A DNA stretch of 64,000 nt from JAYFRL01 sp034925905. Lineage in GTDB: Bacteria; Bacillota; Clostridia; Lachnospirales; Anaerotignaceae. The position numbers and the translations under genes were made by a program. The stretch's first letter is position 1. Each line of letters opens with the position of its first letter. Shown one piece after another: positions 1 to 7,958 of the stretch. The notes beneath the pieces were generated by a model. The model ran no database searches. It was given only the letters and a program-made list of their open reading frames with translations, and was not told where the DNA came from. The DNA is taken from NCBI GenBank assembly GCA_034925905.1, contig JAYFRL010000008.1, forward strand, positions 1 through 64,000. The letters run 5' to 3'.

Positions 1-55
1 ATACAATATGGTATTTGCATTCCCATTTGGTATGTGCTAAGCTGTTTTCGTCCAT
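1..55 (-). CDS. tnpA: IS200-like transposase TnpA, N-terminal fragment (runs off the left edge)
   Basis: Only the first 18 residues are visible, MDENSLAHTKWECKYHIV, before the window ends. This matches the conserved start of IS200-family TnpA proteins (typically S-x-S-x-T-x-W-x-C-K-Y-H-I-V). An ATG at 55 is preceded by GGAGG at 63-67 with 7 nt spacing, so the start is well supported. The HuH motif and catalytic Tyr would lie outside the window. Whether the element is intact cannot be judged here. Confidence 0.65.
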   Translation of the reverse strand, partial: MDENSLAHTKWECKYHIV

Positions 56-175
56 TGGACTACCTCCATTTGTTTTTAATTTGTGCGGTTGGGGAACCTC
101 ACCTATTATATCAAATGGAGGCCTTTTTCTGTTCATCGCTAAAGCTCTTTGGAACTACCGGCATAGCCGGTAGTA
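1..175 (-). mobile_element. IS200-family insertion sequence, end fragment
   Basis: One end of an IS200/IS605-type element is cut by the window edge. A transposase start sits at 55, and outside it lies a perfect hairpin with arms 154-162 and 166-174 and loop ATA. Subterminal hairpins of this kind are what TnpA (Y1 HuH transposases) recognises at IS200 ends. The element boundary is estimated from the hairpin, because IS200 elements lack inverted terminal repeats and target duplications. The element lies just downstream of the decayed PII-like gene. Confidence 0.6.
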
Positions 176-192
176 TTCATTATACACAAAAA

Positions 193-230
193 TCGGAAGA
201 ACAGGATATATTCTGTTCTTCCGTTTTTTA
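193..230. terminator. Bidirectional intrinsic terminator
   Basis: Arms 194-204 and 213-223 are 11-bp inverted repeats flanking a 8-nt loop. A T6 run follows on the plus side and ATTTTTG on the minus side. It lies directly after the stop of the PII-like pseudogene (237) and separates it from the IS200 fragment. Confidence 0.75.
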
Positions 231-236
231 TAAGAA

Positions 237-896
237 TCAATCCTCTTCCGGGGAATGTAACCCTGCAACCTGACATATCGGAAGCGAGAAAGCTATTGCA
301 CCCGCCTGGCTGTCTGATCCTGCAAAGCTTATTATTTCGCGCATTATCTCCGTTTTTTTCCTCGGTTTTAGCTACAATAAGGATTACTTCCTTTTCATTC
401 ATAAGAGAAACTCCATAAAAATACTCCGTCATTTTTGCGCCAGTTCCTTTTGCATGGAGAACCGTACCTCTTGTTGCCCCGGCTTTCCTCGCTGCATCCA
501 TCACGCGGTCGGTACGGCTTTCATTAAGGATAACAACTATCATTTTATACTCAAAATTCATATTTGGGACTGATTTGTCCGGAATTTTATTATCAAATAA
601 AAACGCCAATGTGTTTCCACCTCCTACACTCTTTACGTGAATCTCAAGTATAATACCGTTGCCAGGCATATCTATATAAAAACTTTCCCTTAAATCCTTT
701 ATAAGAAGCTTGGTTTTTTCCGCGTCAGTTATTGTCATCACTACGGTTTTTTCCGTAGCCTCCAAGCCATACAAATCCAAAAGTATCCTGCTTGCAGTTC
801 CTCTTCCTAGCGTCGATAAAATTATCGGAAGCTCACGCTTCTCAAAAAGAAATATAAGGGTTTCACCCCTATGCCTGCCTACTATAGAGATAACAT
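237..896 (-). pseudogene. Two-domain PII-like nitrogen-regulator family protein, frame broken twice
   Basis: Translated segments clearly belong to a tandem GlnB-like (PII superfamily) protein. The first part contains ILSTLGRGTASRILL and the second part VMDAARKAGATRGTVLHAKG. The gene is broken twice. An ATG at 896 has a good TAGGAG site but reaches a stop after four codons; adding one base after the ATG opens the long frame (M-x-I-S-I-V-G-R). Near 345-360 an A7 run shifts the frame; removing one A restores a typical PII C-terminus (EIMREIISFAGSDSQAGA) ending at a TGA at 237-239. With both corrected the protein would be about 219 residues. Such two-domain PII proteins often sit beside DUF1538 membrane proteins, but no partner is visible. 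This is either a decaying gene next to an IS, or two homopolymer sequencing errors. Confidence 0.7.
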
Positions 897-906
897 AATT
901 AAACTC

Positions 907-1243
907 CTACTGTTATATAAATTTATGCAAAAAACCTAACCTACATCACTTTGGCAAACATTGCATCACAAAATGGTAATTAATGGGTATCTTTTATTTG
1001 ATAAGAACCTCATGGGCGCTCAATTCCTTGACAAATAAGGTATATTTATTTTTCGCAGTAATATTTATTGAATTTGCTCTTACGTTTTTTCAAAAAAAGT
1101 GTTATAATAAAGATGTTCAACGTGTAGCTTGCTATGCACGGCGTAAGTCCTGTTGCAGCAGATAACACGTTATTTTTGTCTTTACCGGTCTTCATAAGGC
1201 CATACGGATTACCCTTTGAGAGTAAACGGAAGGAGGCTTTACT
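907..1243 (+). other. Intergenic leader of the CarD gene: extended -10 promoter and a stem
   Basis: I see no convincing gene in this 337-bp stretch. An extended -10 element, TGTTATAAT, lies at 1100-1108 without a clear -35, predicting a start near 1115 and a leader of about 130 nt. Within it, AACGTGT (1119-1125) can pair perfectly with ACACGTT (1165-1171), enclosing a smaller hairpin-prone segment, and ATTTTTG follows at once. This may be a weak terminator or a structured leader. It matches no riboswitch class I recognise. Confidence 0.35.
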
Positions 1244-1759
1244 ATGGTTCTTAATATTAATGACACAATTATATATGGAACAGATGGAGTGTGTAAGGTA
1301 ATCGGAAGAACACAGAAAGAGTTTTGCGGGCAAATCAGGGAATATTATGTCCTTAAACCGGCACGCAACAAAAATTCCACCATCTATATTCTTGTTCAAA
1401 GTGAAAAAACAGCGGCAAAAATACGTCATGTCCTATCCTCAAAAGAAATATATGAACTGATAAACTCAATGACGAATGAAATCCCGATATGGATATCAGA
1501 TGACGCGAAGCGCAAAGAAAAATATAGGCAAATATTGGCAACCGGAGACAGGCTGCAACTTATCAGATTAATAAAGACTTTACATCTATATGGGCAAGAA
1601 AGAAAAAATGAAGGCAAAAAGTTACATTCTGCCGACGAACGTTTTATGAAAGAAGCCGAGAAAATGCTTTACGAAGAATTTTCCCATGTATTAGGTATTC
1701 ATCAGGATCAAGTCCTCCCATTTATCCTTGAGCAAATGGAAATAAAAGAAAAGAAATGA
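1244..1759 (+). CDS. CarD-family transcriptional regulator
   Basis: The 171-residue protein has the CarD/CdnL/TRCF-RID fold at its N-terminus (about 1-60), beginning with the typical INDTIIYGTDGVCKV stretch, and a helical C-terminal region of about 110 residues. CarD-family proteins bind the RNA polymerase beta subunit and stabilise open promoter complexes; Clostridia carry several paralogues. The start is supported by AAGGAGG about 8 nt upstream. It is transcribed alone from an extended -10 promoter with a long leader. The specific regulon cannot be inferred. Confidence 0.85.
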   Translation: MVLNINDTIIYGTDGVCKVIGRTQKEFCGQIREYYVLKPARNKNSTIYILVQSEKTAAKIRHVLSSKEIYELINSMTNEIPIWISDDAKRKEKYRQILATGDRLQLIRLIKTLHLYGQERKNEGKKLHSADERFMKEAEKMLYEEFSHVLGIHQDQVLPFILEQMEIKEKK

Positions 1760-1810
1760 CCCAATGCTAACTTCATTTAGACCTTAGGAGGATACTAATA
1801 CATTTGTGCA

Positions 1811-2194
1811 ATGACTGTGTTATATCTAAAGATGCCAAAGCATGGAGGATACTTGAACATTAAGCTTGGGAAACATAATATAAGCGTACAGAAAAACATA
1901 TTAAATCCAGATAAAAAAATCATCCTCAAAATAATCACCAAAGATCAAACATTGGATGTTATAAGCTGCATTGGCTTTATATTTACAATACAGGTGCCTA
2001 ATGAATGTGTACGAAAAAAGCTTTACCCAGACGCAATGGCAAAATCCGATAAAATCGAATGGGTTAAGGTGATGAAACCCACATATTTACGTACACAAAA
2101 AAGGCTGGTGCCATCCATACGAAAAAGTCTTTGCCAACCAAGCAAAAGCTTTCCTGTATGGCAAGGTATCCGTTTTTTTAGATATCCCGTTTAA
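1811..2194 (+). CDS. Hypothetical protein, weakly supported
   Basis: A 127-codon open frame lies downstream of the CarD gene. The only Shine-Dalgarno-like site (AGGAGG, 1786-1791) is about 19 nt before the ATG, which is too far. The sequence is basic (many Lys/Arg), with no recognised domain, signal peptide or membrane segment. It could be a degenerate remnant or a chance frame. I do not assign a function. Confidence 0.25.
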   Translation: MTVLYLKMPKHGGYLNIKLGKHNISVQKNILNPDKKIILKIITKDQTLDVISCIGFIFTIQVPNECVRKKLYPDAMAKSDKIEWVKVMKPTYLRTQKRLVPSIRKSLCQPSKSFPVWQGIRFFRYPV

Positions 2195-2306
2195 ATAAAT
2201 GGAAGTGTATATTCCCTCCGCAGCCACAAATGATACTTGTAATATCGCTGCAAATGAACCGTTTGCGATATAATAAATAGCGGTTTGCGCGCTCCTTCCT
2301 CATAGT

Positions 2307-2346
2307 AAAAAACACCTCCCACAACTACTTTTTGGGAGATGTTTTT
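2307..2346. terminator. Bidirectional terminator downstream of purH
   Basis: Inverted repeats 2311-2321 and 2333-2343 (AACACCTCCCA / TGGGAGATGTT) are bordered by A and T runs on both sides, so it can act on either strand. It lies downstream of purH (minus strand). The rest of 2195-2475 shows a second weaker hairpin (2242-2271) and no gene. Confidence 0.6.
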
Positions 2347-2475
2347 AGTCTTTTAAGAAATTTCTTTTTTATTTGTTTTTGTCACTTAATATTCATGTTT
2401 TAAGGGATTAAACCACTGTCATGAATTTGTTTAAGCTTTTTTTACACCGACTTAAATATTTTTTGTTTTTTAATA

Positions 2476-4032
2476 TTAATGCCTGAAATGCCGCATTCCC
2501 GTAAACACCATTGCTATCCCATATTTATCGCATGCGTCTATGGACTCCTGGTCTCTTATAGAGCCTCCAGGTTGAATTATTGCTGTTATCCCTGCTTTTG
2601 CACATTCCTCAACGCAATCAGGGAACGGGAAATACGCATCAGAAGCCAGAGCTGCTCCTTTAACAAAATCCGGGGAAAGATTTTCGCAGCCATGCTCTAT
2701 CGCCTGTTTGCACGCCCATATCCTGTTAACCTGGCCCGGGCCTATCCCTATGGACTGTCTGTCCTTTCCTATCGCAATTCCATTAGATTTTGTATATTTA
2801 ACCATCTTCCAGGCAAAAAGCATGTCATCCATTTCTTTTGCCGTCGGAGTGCGTTTTGTAACAGCTTTTAAATCGTTTTCGTTAAGAAGCTTATTATCTA
2901 TAGTCTGGATAAGAATTCCACCCGACACTTTTTTTATGTCAATAGACTTATTGCTTTGTTTTTCCTGTATATCTGAAAGCGTTAAAAGACGTATGTTTTT
3001 CTTCCGTGCAAGAATTTCAAAAGCTTTATCCGAAAACGAAGGGGCTAAAACTATTTCAACAAATATTTTGTTTATCTCTCCAGCCGTTTTTTCGTCTATT
3101 TCCCGGTTTGCAACTATTATCCCACCGTAAACCGAAACAGGGTCTGAGGTATAAGCCTTCATATAAGCCTCATATATATCTTCTCCGCTTCCAACTCCGC
3201 AGGGATTGGAATGCTTTGAAGCGACAACCGTAGGTTCGTCAAATTCCTTCAAAAGCTCAAGTGCTCCATGCGTATCGTTTATATTGTTAAATGAAAGCTC
3301 TTTGCCGTGAAGCTGCACAGCATCCGTAAGCATACCCTTGGAATTTGAAATTTCTTTATAAAAAGCTGCCTGCTGATGAGGATTTTCTCCATATCTCATA
3401 TCGCTGACCTTTTCGTATGTGAGGGTAAAAGTATCGGAAAACTCAGGTATCCCCGCTTTTTCTTTAAGGTATGACGCAATAAGCGTATCGTAGTTTGAAG
3501 TATGCATAAATACCTTTGCGCAAAGATAAAGCTTTGTTTCGTAAGATACCTCACCTTTTTCTCTGAGCTCGCAAATAACCTTTTTATAATCATTTGGGTC
3601 GACTATAACGGCAACATCCTGATAGTTTTTTGCAGCGGCTCTTATCATTGTAGGCCCGCCGATATCTATGTTTTCTATCACTTCTTCATGGGATACTCCT
3701 TCTTTAAGCACAGTTTCCCTGAAAGGATAAAGGTTTACGACAACAATATCTATGGTTTTAATACCAAGCTCTTCAAGCTGCTTCATATGCCCGGCGTTTT
3801 GCCTAATTGCAAGTATCCCTGCATGGACATTTGGATGGAGAGTTTTTACTCTTCCGTCAAGGCATTCCGGAAAGCCTGTTATATCTGAAATATTTAAGAC
3901 CTTAATGCCGCTTTGCAAAAGACTTTTTTCTGTCCCTCCGGTTGAAACTATTTCATAACCCAAATCCACGAGCTCTTTTGCAAAATCAACAATTCCGTTT
4001 TTATCGGAAACGCTTATTAACGCCCTTTTCAT
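2476..4032 (-). CDS. purH: Bifunctional AICAR formyltransferase / IMP cyclohydrolase
   Basis: PurH catalyses the last two steps of IMP synthesis: formylation of AICAR with 10-formyl-THF, then ring closure. The 518-residue length is normal. The N-terminal cyclohydrolase (MGS-like) domain shows ALISVSDKNGIVDFA, STGGT and DGRVKTLHP. The formyltransferase domain carries LRYGENPHQ-type residues (MRYGENPHQQAAF) and SKHSNPCGV. The protein ends FTGMRHFRH as expected. I place the start at the ATG at 4032 (GGAGA upstream), not at the in-frame TTG further out. It is monocistronic here, separated from other pur genes and divergent from xpt, with its own promoter at 4084-4112. Confidence 0.95.
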   Translation of the reverse strand: MKRALISVSDKNGIVDFAKELVDLGYEIVSTGGTEKSLLQSGIKVLNISDITGFPECLDGRVKTLHPNVHAGILAIRQNAGHMKQLEELGIKTIDIVVVNLYPFRETVLKEGVSHEEVIENIDIGGPTMIRAAAKNYQDVAVIVDPNDYKKVICELREKGEVSYETKLYLCAKVFMHTSNYDTLIASYLKEKAGIPEFSDTFTLTYEKVSDMRYGENPHQQAAFYKEISNSKGMLTDAVQLHGKELSFNNINDTHGALELLKEFDEPTVVASKHSNPCGVGSGEDIYEAYMKAYTSDPVSVYGGIIVANREIDEKTAGEINKIFVEIVLAPSFSDKAFEILARKKNIRLLTLSDIQEKQSNKSIDIKKVSGGILIQTIDNKLLNENDLKAVTKRTPTAKEMDDMLFAWKMVKYTKSNGIAIGKDRQSIGIGPGQVNRIWACKQAIEHGCENLSPDFVKGAALASDAYFPFPDCVEECAKAGITAIIQPGGSIRDQESIDACDKYGIAMVFTGMRHFRH

Positions 4033-4083
4033 TTGAGGTCTCCTCTCTTTGTACAAAATTGTCAGTTCACCATATTCAAGTTA

Positions 4084-4112
4084 ATAATATTAAATTAAAC
4101 GTCCTCGGTCAA
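4084..4112 (-). promoter_or_regulatory. Sigma-A promoter of purH
   Basis: TTGACC (4107-4112) and TATTAT (4084-4089) are separated by 17 nt on the minus strand, placing the transcription start about 45 nt before the purH ATG. I found no PurR-type CCGAAC box beside it. Confidence 0.6.
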
Positions 4113-4309
4113 GGCATATTTTAAAAAAAGTTTTAAAGCTATGTACATTTTGTATACTTTACGTTTAGATTTTTGTGCAATTTTTAATATAGCGCTATTT
4201 CATTTGTTTAACCGTCAATTAAAATAACAGTTTTGGATTTTCTCTGAATTTTACTTGTTGTTTTTATTTTTGTATAAATTCGCTAAAAAATCCGCCATTT
4301 TTTTATTTT

Positions 4310-4369
4310 TTGACATTGTATACAATTTTAATTGATTAAGTTTGGGCTTTTTTTACACTTTGTTATATT
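4310..4369 (+). promoter_or_regulatory. Candidate promoter/operator region of xpt
   Basis: The purH-xpt intergenic region (4033-4462) is very AT-rich. Facing xpt, TTGGGC (4342-4347) and an extended -10 TGTTATATT (4361-4369) are 16 nt apart. Upstream, a perfect 12-bp palindrome ATTGTATACAAT (4315-4326) overlaps a TTGACA and could be an operator. The conserved core of a purine riboswitch was looked for and not found. Confidence 0.35.
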
Positions 4370-4462
4370 GAAATTTAACCTTTTTATTAATAAAATGTAT
4401 ATATGTTTTTTATTTTGTCTGTTCCAAAAGATTCACAAATAAAACAGTGGGGCAAATAATTT

Positions 4463-5038
4463 ATGCGCTTGCTTGAGGAAAGAATATTAAAAGACGGAAA
4501 ACTTGGAGAAGGTAATGTTTTAAAGGTGGACAGCTTTCTGAATCATCAGATTGATGTCTCCTTTTTGTCTGAACTAGGCAAAGAATTCAAAAAAATATTT
4601 TCCGACTGCGAAATAACTAAAATCCTTACCATAGAATCCTCAGGGATAGGCATTGCATGCTTAACCGCCCAGTTTTTTAATGTTCCTGTTGTTTTTGCAA
4701 AAAAAACAAAAACGATAAACATATATGGGGATGCTTATATAAGCAAAGTTGAATCATTTACCCATAAAACCACCTATGATATCTTTGTTTCAAAAAATTT
4801 TTTGAGCCCGGGAGATAAAATCCTTATTATTGATGATTTTCTCGCAAAAGGCAATGCTCTTACCGGTCTTGTAACCCTTGCAAACCTTGCGGGTGCAACG
4901 GTTGTCGGCGCCGGAATAGTTATAGAAAAAGTCTTTCAAAACGGAGGCAAATCTCTTAGAGAAAGCGGTCTTCGCATTGAATCGCTTGCAAAAATAAAAT
5001 CCATGAGCATCAAAGATGGGATTAGGTTTTGCGATTAA
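4463..5038 (+). CDS. xpt: Xanthine phosphoribosyltransferase
   Basis: This 191-residue enzyme converts xanthine plus PRPP to XMP in purine salvage. The family PRPP-binding motif is seen as ILIIDDFLAKGNA (about 120-132), and the N-terminus (MRLLEERILKDGKL...LKVDSFLNHQID) is typical of Xpt. It is followed after 82 nt by a BMP-type purine/nucleoside ABC uptake system on the same strand, so uptake and salvage probably work together. In many Firmicutes xpt pairs with pbuX. Here an ABC importer takes that place. Confidence 0.93.
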   Translation: MRLLEERILKDGKLGEGNVLKVDSFLNHQIDVSFLSELGKEFKKIFSDCEITKILTIESSGIGIACLTAQFFNVPVVFAKKTKTINIYGDAYISKVESFTHKTTYDIFVSKNFLSPGDKILIIDDFLAKGNALTGLVTLANLAGATVVGAGIVIEKVFQNGGKSLRESGLRIESLAKIKSMSIKDGIRFCD

Positions 5039-5120
5039 ACGATTTTTTGAGCTTGCGCTCTTAAATATATAAAATTCACGATTATCAACTTTTCATGTAT
5101 TTTTTTAAGGAGGAAAAACA

Positions 5121-6299
5121 ATGAAAAAGGCACTTGCAATCATGATTGCTGCTCTTATGACAACCGGCTTACTTGCAGGCTGCGGTCAAAGCACTCCTAA
5201 GACCGAAACCACGCCAAGCACCGGAACTGAGACTAAGGCAGAAGAAAAAACTGAAGAAAAAACAGAAGAAAAAACAGAAGTAAAAGAGCTTAAGGTTGGC
5301 GTTATCCATTTAAGCGATCCGGCCGAGGGTTCGGGATATACATATACACATGACGTAGGTATTCAAGACATGCAGAAAAACCTTGGTCTTTCAGACGATC
5401 AGATAGTTCGTAAAAACAACGTAAGCGACGCTGACCCTACAGCTATTGAAAACGCCATAAGAGAATGTATTGAGGAAGGCTGCAATCTTATTTTCGGAAC
5501 AAGCTTTGGCTATATGGATACAATGGAAGCTCTTGCCGAGGAATTCCCTGATGTTGTTTTCTCTCACGGTTCAGGCTATAAGAGCAATGATACAAACTTC
5601 AACAACTATTTCGGACGTATATATCAGGCTCGTTATTTAAGCGGTATTGTTGCCGGATTAAAAACAGCTACAAACAAGCTTGGCTACGTTGCTGCAATGG
5701 GAATCGGCAGTTCTGAGGTTACAGGCGGAGTCGACGCCTTTGCAATGGGTGTATATTCAGTTAACCCTGATGCAAAAGTTTACGTAAAGGTTACAAACAG
5801 CTGGTTTGACCCCGAAGGAGAAGCCGCAGCAGCTCAGGCTCTTGTTGATATGGGATGCGATGTTATAGCTCAGCATTGCGATACTCCAAATCCGCAAACA
5901 GTTGCTGAAAAAGCTGGGGTTTACGGCATAGGCTACAATTCAGACATGTCTAAGGACGCTCCTGATGCTGCTCTTACATCAGTTATCTGGCATTGGGGAG
6001 TTTACTATACAGCAACCGCAAAAGCCGTTATGGAAGGAACATGGAAGCCTGAAAACTACTTTGGCGGATTAAAAGAAGGTCTTGTTGATATTGCTCCTCT
6101 TGCAGACTTCTGCGCCGAAGGAACAGCAGAAAAGGTTGAAGAAGCAAAAACAAAAATACTTGATGGAAGCTTCAATGTATTTGACGGAGTTATCGAAACA
6201 AACGACGGCAAGACAGTTGGCGAAGCAGGCAAAACCCTTGATGACGCAACAATTACAGGCGGAATCAACTGGTATTTCAAGAATGTTGTTGTTGAATAA
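5121..6299 (+). CDS. BMP-family substrate-binding lipoprotein of a purine/nucleoside ABC importer
   Basis: The 392-residue lipoprotein has a signal peptide with lipobox LLAGC (lipidated Cys21), an acidic Lys/Glu/Thr linker with EEKT repeats (about 42-54), and a BMP/PnrA-type periplasmic-binding domain (LKVGVIHLSDPAEGSGYTY onward). BMP proteins bind purine or pyrimidine nucleosides or related bases outside the membrane and deliver them to the permeases encoded downstream. AAGGAGG precedes the ATG. A terminator directly after the gene (6324-6351) probably allows excess binding protein over the membrane subunits. The ligand is inferred from family and from xpt upstream. Confidence 0.9.
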   Translation: MKKALAIMIAALMTTGLLAGCGQSTPKTETTPSTGTETKAEEKTEEKTEEKTEVKELKVGVIHLSDPAEGSGYTYTHDVGIQDMQKNLGLSDDQIVRKNNVSDADPTAIENAIRECIEEGCNLIFGTSFGYMDTMEALAEEFPDVVFSHGSGYKSNDTNFNNYFGRIYQARYLSGIVAGLKTATNKLGYVAAMGIGSSEVTGGVDAFAMGVYSVNPDAKVYVKVTNSWFDPEGEAAAAQALVDMGCDVIAQHCDTPNPQTVAEKAGVYGIGYNSDMSKDAPDAALTSVIWHWGVYYTATAKAVMEGTWKPENYFGGLKEGLVDIAPLADFCAEGTAEKVEEAKTKILDGSFNVFDGVIETNDGKTVGEAGKTLDDATITGGINWYFKNVVVE

Positions 6300-6323
6300 T
6301 TTAACTTAAATAAAACACTTATC

Positions 6324-6357
6324 AAAAGGGCATTTAATTAAATGCCCTTTTGCTTTT
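6324..6357 (+). terminator. Intra-operon terminator/attenuator after the binding-protein gene
   Basis: A 12-bp perfect stem (6324-6335 with 6340-6351, loop AATT) is followed by a short T-rich run. It lies between the binding protein and ATPase genes. Partial readthrough would give higher levels of the lipoprotein than of the transporter subunits. Confidence 0.65.
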
Positions 6358-6425
6358 TCATCTAAAATATGATATTATTTTGATGTGTGTGACAATTTAT
6401 AATCTATTTTTTGAGGTGAATATTT

Positions 6426-7958
6426 ATGACCACAAAAGCAACAGACGCAGCATATGCCATTGAATGTCACGGAATCACAAAAAAATTCGGAAGCGTTGTT
6501 GCCAATGACCATGTAGAGCTTAATGTTAAATACGGTGAGATTTTAGCCATACTTGGAGAAAACGGCTCTGGAAAAACAACTCTCATGAATATGCTCTCCG
6601 GTATATATTATCCTGACGAAGGAAAAACTTTTGTAAACGGCGTCGAAACCATAATACATTCCCCAAGCGATTCGATGGAGCTTGGAATCGGAATGATACA
6701 CCAGCATTTCAAGCTTGTAGATGTATTCTCGGCTATGGACAATATAGTTTTGGGCGTAAGGGAAAAATATATCCACCCGTCGGCTTTGAAGAAGAAAATA
6801 AATGAAATAAGCTCTTCCTTCGGTCTTGAAATTGATCCCGAAAAAAAAGTTTATAATATGTCCGTAAGTGAAAAACAGACCGTTGAAATATTAAAGGTCT
6901 TATACCGCGGCGCAAAAATACTTATATTAGACGAACCAACAGCCGTTTTAACACCTCAGGAAACGGAAAAGCTCTTCCAGATTCTTAAGACTATGCGAAA
7001 AAATGGATGCGCAATTATAATAATAACTCATAAATTAAACGAAGTTATGGAAATAAGCGACAGAGTTACCATACTCCGAAAAGGACGTACAATAAACACC
7101 GTTTATACCAACGAAACAAATGAAAACGAGCTCACGGAGCTTATGGTTGGCGCTCCGGTTTTGCTCAAAATAGACCGTCCGGAAACAGGAAGCAAAAAAA
7201 ACCTGCTTAAAGTTGTGGATTTAACCGTTTTAAGGAGTGATGGGAGCATTGCTCTTAACAGCATAAATTTCGCTATACGAAGCGGAGAAATCTTAGGCGT
7301 TGCGGGAATAGCCGGCAGCGGCCAAAAAGAACTTTGCGAATCGATAGCAGGTCTTATGCCGGTTAAAGAAGGCGCTATCCTTTTTAATAAAGAAAACATC
7401 GTAGGGAAATCCCCGTCTGAAATAATCTCTCTTGGAGTAAGCATGAGTTTTGTTCCCGAAGACCGCCTTGGTATGGGTCTCGTTGCCTCAATGGGCATAA
7501 CGGATAACATGATGCTTAAATCATATCACAAAGGAAAAAACATATTTGTGGATAAAAAACCCGCAAGAGAATCCGCTTTGAAAATGGTCTCCCAGCTTGA
7601 AATAAACACACCGGGACTTGAAACGCCTGTCAGGATGCTCTCAGGCGGGAATGTTCAAAAAGTGCTCTTGGGGCGTGAAATAAATTCAAGCCCAAATCTG
7701 CTTATAGCCGCCTATCCCGTCCGTGGGCTTGATATTAACTCGTCATATAACATATATCATCTTTTGAACGAGCAAAAGCAAAAAAATGTAGCTGTTATGT
7801 TCATCGGCGAGGATTTAGATGTTTTGCTTGAAATTTCAGACCGTATATTGGTGCTTTGCCACGGCCAGGTAACAGGTATAGTCGATGCAAAATCCGCCAC
7901 CAAAGAAGCCTTGGGTCTTATGATGGTCGGCGTAAAGGGGGCTGGGGCAAATGAATAA
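6426..7958 (+). CDS. Nucleoside/purine ABC transporter ATPase (tandem ABC domains)
   Basis: The 510-residue protein has two ABC domains as in NupO/YufO-type and sugar-type importers. Domain 1 has Walker A GENGSGKT (44-51), a VSEKQ signature and Walker B ILILDEPTAVL (about 165-175). Domain 2 has a degenerate P-loop (AGIAGSGQKE), signature LSGGNVQK and LIAAYPVRGLD in place of a standard Walker B. That asymmetry is normal for this family. It energises import by the two permeases that follow, the first overlapping it by 8 nt. Confidence 0.92.
   Translation: MTTKATDAAYAIECHGITKKFGSVVANDHVELNVKYGEILAILGENGSGKTTLMNMLSGIYYPDEGKTFVNGVETIIHSPSDSMELGIGMIHQHFKLVDVFSAMDNIVLGVREKYIHPSALKKKINEISSSFGLEIDPEKKVYNMSVSEKQTVEILKVLYRGAKILILDEPTAVLTPQETEKLFQILKTMRKNGCAIIIITHKLNEVMEISDRVTILRKGRTINTVYTNETNENELTELMVGAPVLLKIDRPETGSKKNLLKVVDLTVLRSDGSIALNSINFAIRSGEILGVAGIAGSGQKELCESIAGLMPVKEGAILFNKENIVGKSPSEIISLGVSMSFVPEDRLGMGLVASMGITDNMMLKSYHKGKNIFVDKKPARESALKMVSQLEINTPGLETPVRMLSGGNVQKVLLGREINSSPNLLIAAYPVRGLDINSSYNIYHLLNEQKQKNVAVMFIGEDLDVLLEISDRILVLCHGQVTGIVDAKSATKEALGLMMVGVKGAGANE

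Noticed and set aside
340..362. A-AAA-AAC heptamer in the PII-like gene, which looks like a -1 frameshift signal
   Set aside because: A -1 shift there reaches a stop within three codons; the restored frame needs +1, so programmed -1 frameshifting does not explain it.
983..1165. 60-codon plus-strand frame before the CarD gene
   Set aside because: No Shine-Dalgarno site, it covers the promoter region of the next gene, and its composition is not protein-like.
2242..2271. Hairpin in the gap between the weak ORF and purH
   Set aside because: No T run on the proper side and no gene it would clearly serve; recorded but not called.
4113..4462. Possible purine riboswitch upstream of xpt
   Set aside because: The conserved purine-riboswitch core and its P1 flanks were not found; the region is plain AT-rich DNA with a promoter and a short palindrome.
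5219..5290. Short tandem repeat in the lipoprotein gene
   Set aside because: It encodes the expected charged linker after the lipid-anchored Cys and is in frame; not a regulatory or CRISPR-like repeat.
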